Positions 62,442 through 64,000 of a stretch of DNA of 64,000 bases are shown here, piece by piece. The stretch's first letter is position 1. The number at the start of each line of letters is the position of its first letter. Source of the DNA: Tanytarsus gracilentus. Lineage: Eukaryota > Arthropoda > Insecta > Diptera > Chironomidae. A model generated the notes under the pieces. It made no database searches and was not told the origin of the DNA. It was given only the letters and a program-made list of their open reading frames with translations. A program made the position numbers and the translations under genes. Location: NCBI GenBank assembly GCA_038502055.1, contig JAXRKN010000045.1, forward strand, positions 3,742,501-3,806,500. Reading direction: 5' to 3'.

Positions 62442-62445
62442 TAAA
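62440..62445 (+). terminator. Rad9: Rad9 poly(A) signal overlapping the stop
   Basis: AATAAA shares bases with the TAA stop (62439-62441). Cleavage would fall about 15-30 bases later, inside the likely 3' end of the convergent zinc-finger transcript. Confidence 0.6.
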
Positions 62446-62476
62446 TATTTTAGAATTTTTCATGATTCAAGTGAAA

Positions 62477-62482
62477 TTTATT
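62477..62482 (-). terminator. Poly(A) signal of the zinc-finger gene
   Basis: Minus-strand AATAAA nine bases beyond the stop codon at 62491. Cleavage would fall around 62450-62465, overlapping the expected Rad9 3' end. Confidence 0.6.
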
Positions 62483-62490
62483 GTAAATTT

Positions 62491-63729
62491 TTATCTCCTG
62501 AACAAAAGAGACGTCCTCTTCCGCCAGTGATCAGGAAAAACTTGATTTTCTTCTTTCGAAGATGAACTTTGTTCAGTCGCTGGTTTTTCCGCGTCAAGGC
62601 CGAAAATCCTGCGATATTGCTCAATGGGATTGTATCGGTTTGCTGTTGCTTTCTTTTTGGGTGGCAGTTGAATTTCCTTTTGAGTTTTAGTTGTCTTTTG
62701 GTTAATTTCTTCTTGCGACTTTTCGATTGTCACATTTTTGTTGGGATTGCCAATCGATTGAATCACATTTACTCGATTACTGACGATGACTGGAGGTTCA
62801 ATTACTTCCTCTGGTTCATCTTGTTTAGACTCATCGATTATCAAAACATTTGAATCATCATCATCGATTTCTATCTCTTCGAGTGGATGATCGTCAATTT
62901 CAGCATGCTCGACATTCGTTTGCTTTTCTTCGATGACTTTAACATGCTTGATCACCTCTGATTTTGGAATTTCTTGATGGAGGTGTCGAATGTGCCTTAG
63001 AATGTTATCTCTTCGTTTACTGCTGACTGTGATGCAAATGCTGCATTGAAATTTAACAAATTGATGAATCTTACGATGTCGATCGAGTGTTCGTGAATTG
63101 AAAAAACATTTAAGACACTCCTTACACTGGAGTGTCGCTTTATTTTGTGTATGAATGAGAACGTGTGATTGGAGCGATGTCAACCACTTGAACTTTTGAT
63201 TGCAAGTCTTGCAGGTATACTTATACTCATCCCTATGAGTGACCTGATGCTTTTTGAGGTAGTCGGATGATGAAAATGTCTTTTGGCACTCTTGACACTC
63301 GAAGATTCTTTCGATTTTTTTGTGCTTTGACGCAAGGTGAATTTCATATTTGACTCTATCAACAAAGGTCTCTTGACAGTCCTTGCAGCTGTATTTAAAT
63401 CTACCTCTATGATCGTATAAATGCTTTCTCAGACTAGACTTTCTCTTAAACTGTTTGTTGCAGTTCTCTTCGGGACATTCGAAGAAGGAATTTTCATGGG
63501 TTTTCTCATGTTCCTGGAAGGTGCCATCAGTTGAAAAACTCTTTTCACAAATTCCACACTTTTTTGTTTCGGCTTTTTTTGAATTCTTTTTCGCAAAAAT
63601 CACAACTTGTTCAATAATTTTAATTTTGCAATCACCATCTTTATCTTTTCCGTATATTTCATTGTTTGACGCCTTTGTCCATTCAGCTTTAATTTTATGA
63701 TGATGATGTGTGGCTTGTTGTTCGGTCAT
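62491..63729 (-). CDS. C2H2 zinc-finger protein, seven fingers
   Basis: A single-exon 412-residue probable DNA-binding transcription factor. Seven C2H2 fingers occupy about residues 58-78, 84-107, 115-136, 145-165, 173-193, 202-222 and 229-251. Linkers are irregular (few TGEKP-type linkers) and finger 2 is a longer CPEENC form. The N-terminus has a His-rich stretch (THHHHK). The C-terminal third is acidic (EIEIDDDDSN, KQDEPEEVIEPP), could act in activation, and ends in a basic tail. No ZAD domain with its Cys pattern is present at the N-terminus. Insect genomes hold many such lineage-specific fingers, so an ortholog cannot be named. It converges on Rad9 with 49 bases between stops. Confidence 0.88.
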   Translation of the reverse strand: MTEQQATHHHHKIKAEWTKASNNEIYGKDKDGDCKIKIIEQVVIFAKKNSKKAETKKCGICEKSFSTDGTFQEHEKTHENSFFECPEENCNKQFKRKSSLRKHLYDHRGRFKYSCKDCQETFVDRVKYEIHLASKHKKIERIFECQECQKTFSSSDYLKKHQVTHRDEYKYTCKTCNQKFKWLTSLQSHVLIHTQNKATLQCKECLKCFFNSRTLDRHRKIHQFVKFQCSICITVSSKRRDNILRHIRHLHQEIPKSEVIKHVKVIEEKQTNVEHAEIDDHPLEEIEIDDDDSNVLIIDESKQDEPEEVIEPPVIVSNRVNVIQSIGNPNKNVTIEKSQEEINQKTTKTQKEIQLPPKKKATANRYNPIEQYRRIFGLDAEKPATEQSSSSKEENQVFPDHWRKRTSLLFRR

Positions 63730-63756
63730 TAATTAAATTTTTATCAAATATTTATT

Positions 63757-63775
63757 TTTGTTTGTCAACAAATCG
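63757..63775 (-). promoter_or_regulatory. Near-palindromic promoter motif upstream of the zinc-finger gene
   Basis: TTTGTTTGTCAACAAATCG on the plus strand, 28 bases upstream of the minus-strand ATG at 63729. One base differs from 60700-60718 at INO80B, in the same orientation relative to the gene and at nearly the same distance. Confidence 0.5.
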
Positions 63776-64000
63776 GGTGTGTTTAAATTTTTATTCATAC
63801 CTAGTAGTTTTTGAAAATGAATTAAAAAACCGTTACAAAAATATTTGAATCTTTATAAAACGCACGTCATCGCCTGCGAATCGCATCTAGATGCTATTTT
63901 CCTTGTTCTTGAGCTATTTTTCATTTTAATCTTCTTTTTATTGGAAATGAACAAACAAGAACTAAGAATTCTTAGCACCTGCTACCTTTGTAATGAGAAA
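63776..64000. other. Window edge, nothing recognised
   Basis: AT-rich sequence upstream of the zinc-finger gene. Any neighbouring gene would begin beyond the window. Confidence 0.4.

Overview
The window is animal, almost certainly insect, DNA. It is AT-rich, its introns are spliced GT-AG, and it carries a complete insect cuticle-tanning laccase gene (laccase 2). The order cannot be fixed from sequence alone. The AT-rich background and the mix of one 23 kb intron with many 50-200 base introns would fit a dipteran, but that is only an inference.

Region 1 (1-22,247) is mostly gene-poor AT-rich DNA. I support one small gene here: a 150-residue Cys/Pro-repeat protein on the minus strand (15,572-15,120), resembling insect sperm-tail Cys/Pro-rich proteins. 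I also see two non-autonomous DNA transposons: a 1.6 kb element with 28-base perfect terminal inverted repeats and a symmetrical 4+4 set of subterminal motifs (16,303-17,902), and a 760-base element with 37-base inverted repeats and a 3-base AAG target duplication (19,003-19,762).

Region 2 (about 22,250-58,410) is laccase 2 on the plus strand. Exon 1 encodes the signal peptide. A 23.3 kb intron follows, with a strong candidate recursive splice point at 32,475/32,476, and then constant exons 2-5. The 3' part is unusual. Other insects are known to choose between two alternative 3' cassettes (isoforms A and B). Here there are three complete 3' cassettes (A, B, C) plus a fourth half-cassette (D) that must borrow the first exon of C. 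All junctions keep frame, giving four predicted enzymes of 748, 739, 741 and 741 residues with the copper ligands intact. The cassettes differ in internal introns, in C-termini and in a patchwork of identical nucleotide blocks that suggests gene conversion.

Region 3 (59,065-63,775) is a compact cluster of short-intron genes: DRC8/EFCAB2 (axonemal dynein regulatory complex, +), INO80B/Ies2 (chromatin remodelling, -), Rad9 (DNA damage checkpoint clamp, +) and a seven-finger C2H2 zinc-finger protein (-). They form two convergent pairs with 43 and 49 bases between stop codons. INO80B and Rad9 share a 163-base divergent promoter. The two minus-strand genes carry a near-identical 19-base near-palindrome about 30 bases upstream of their ATGs.
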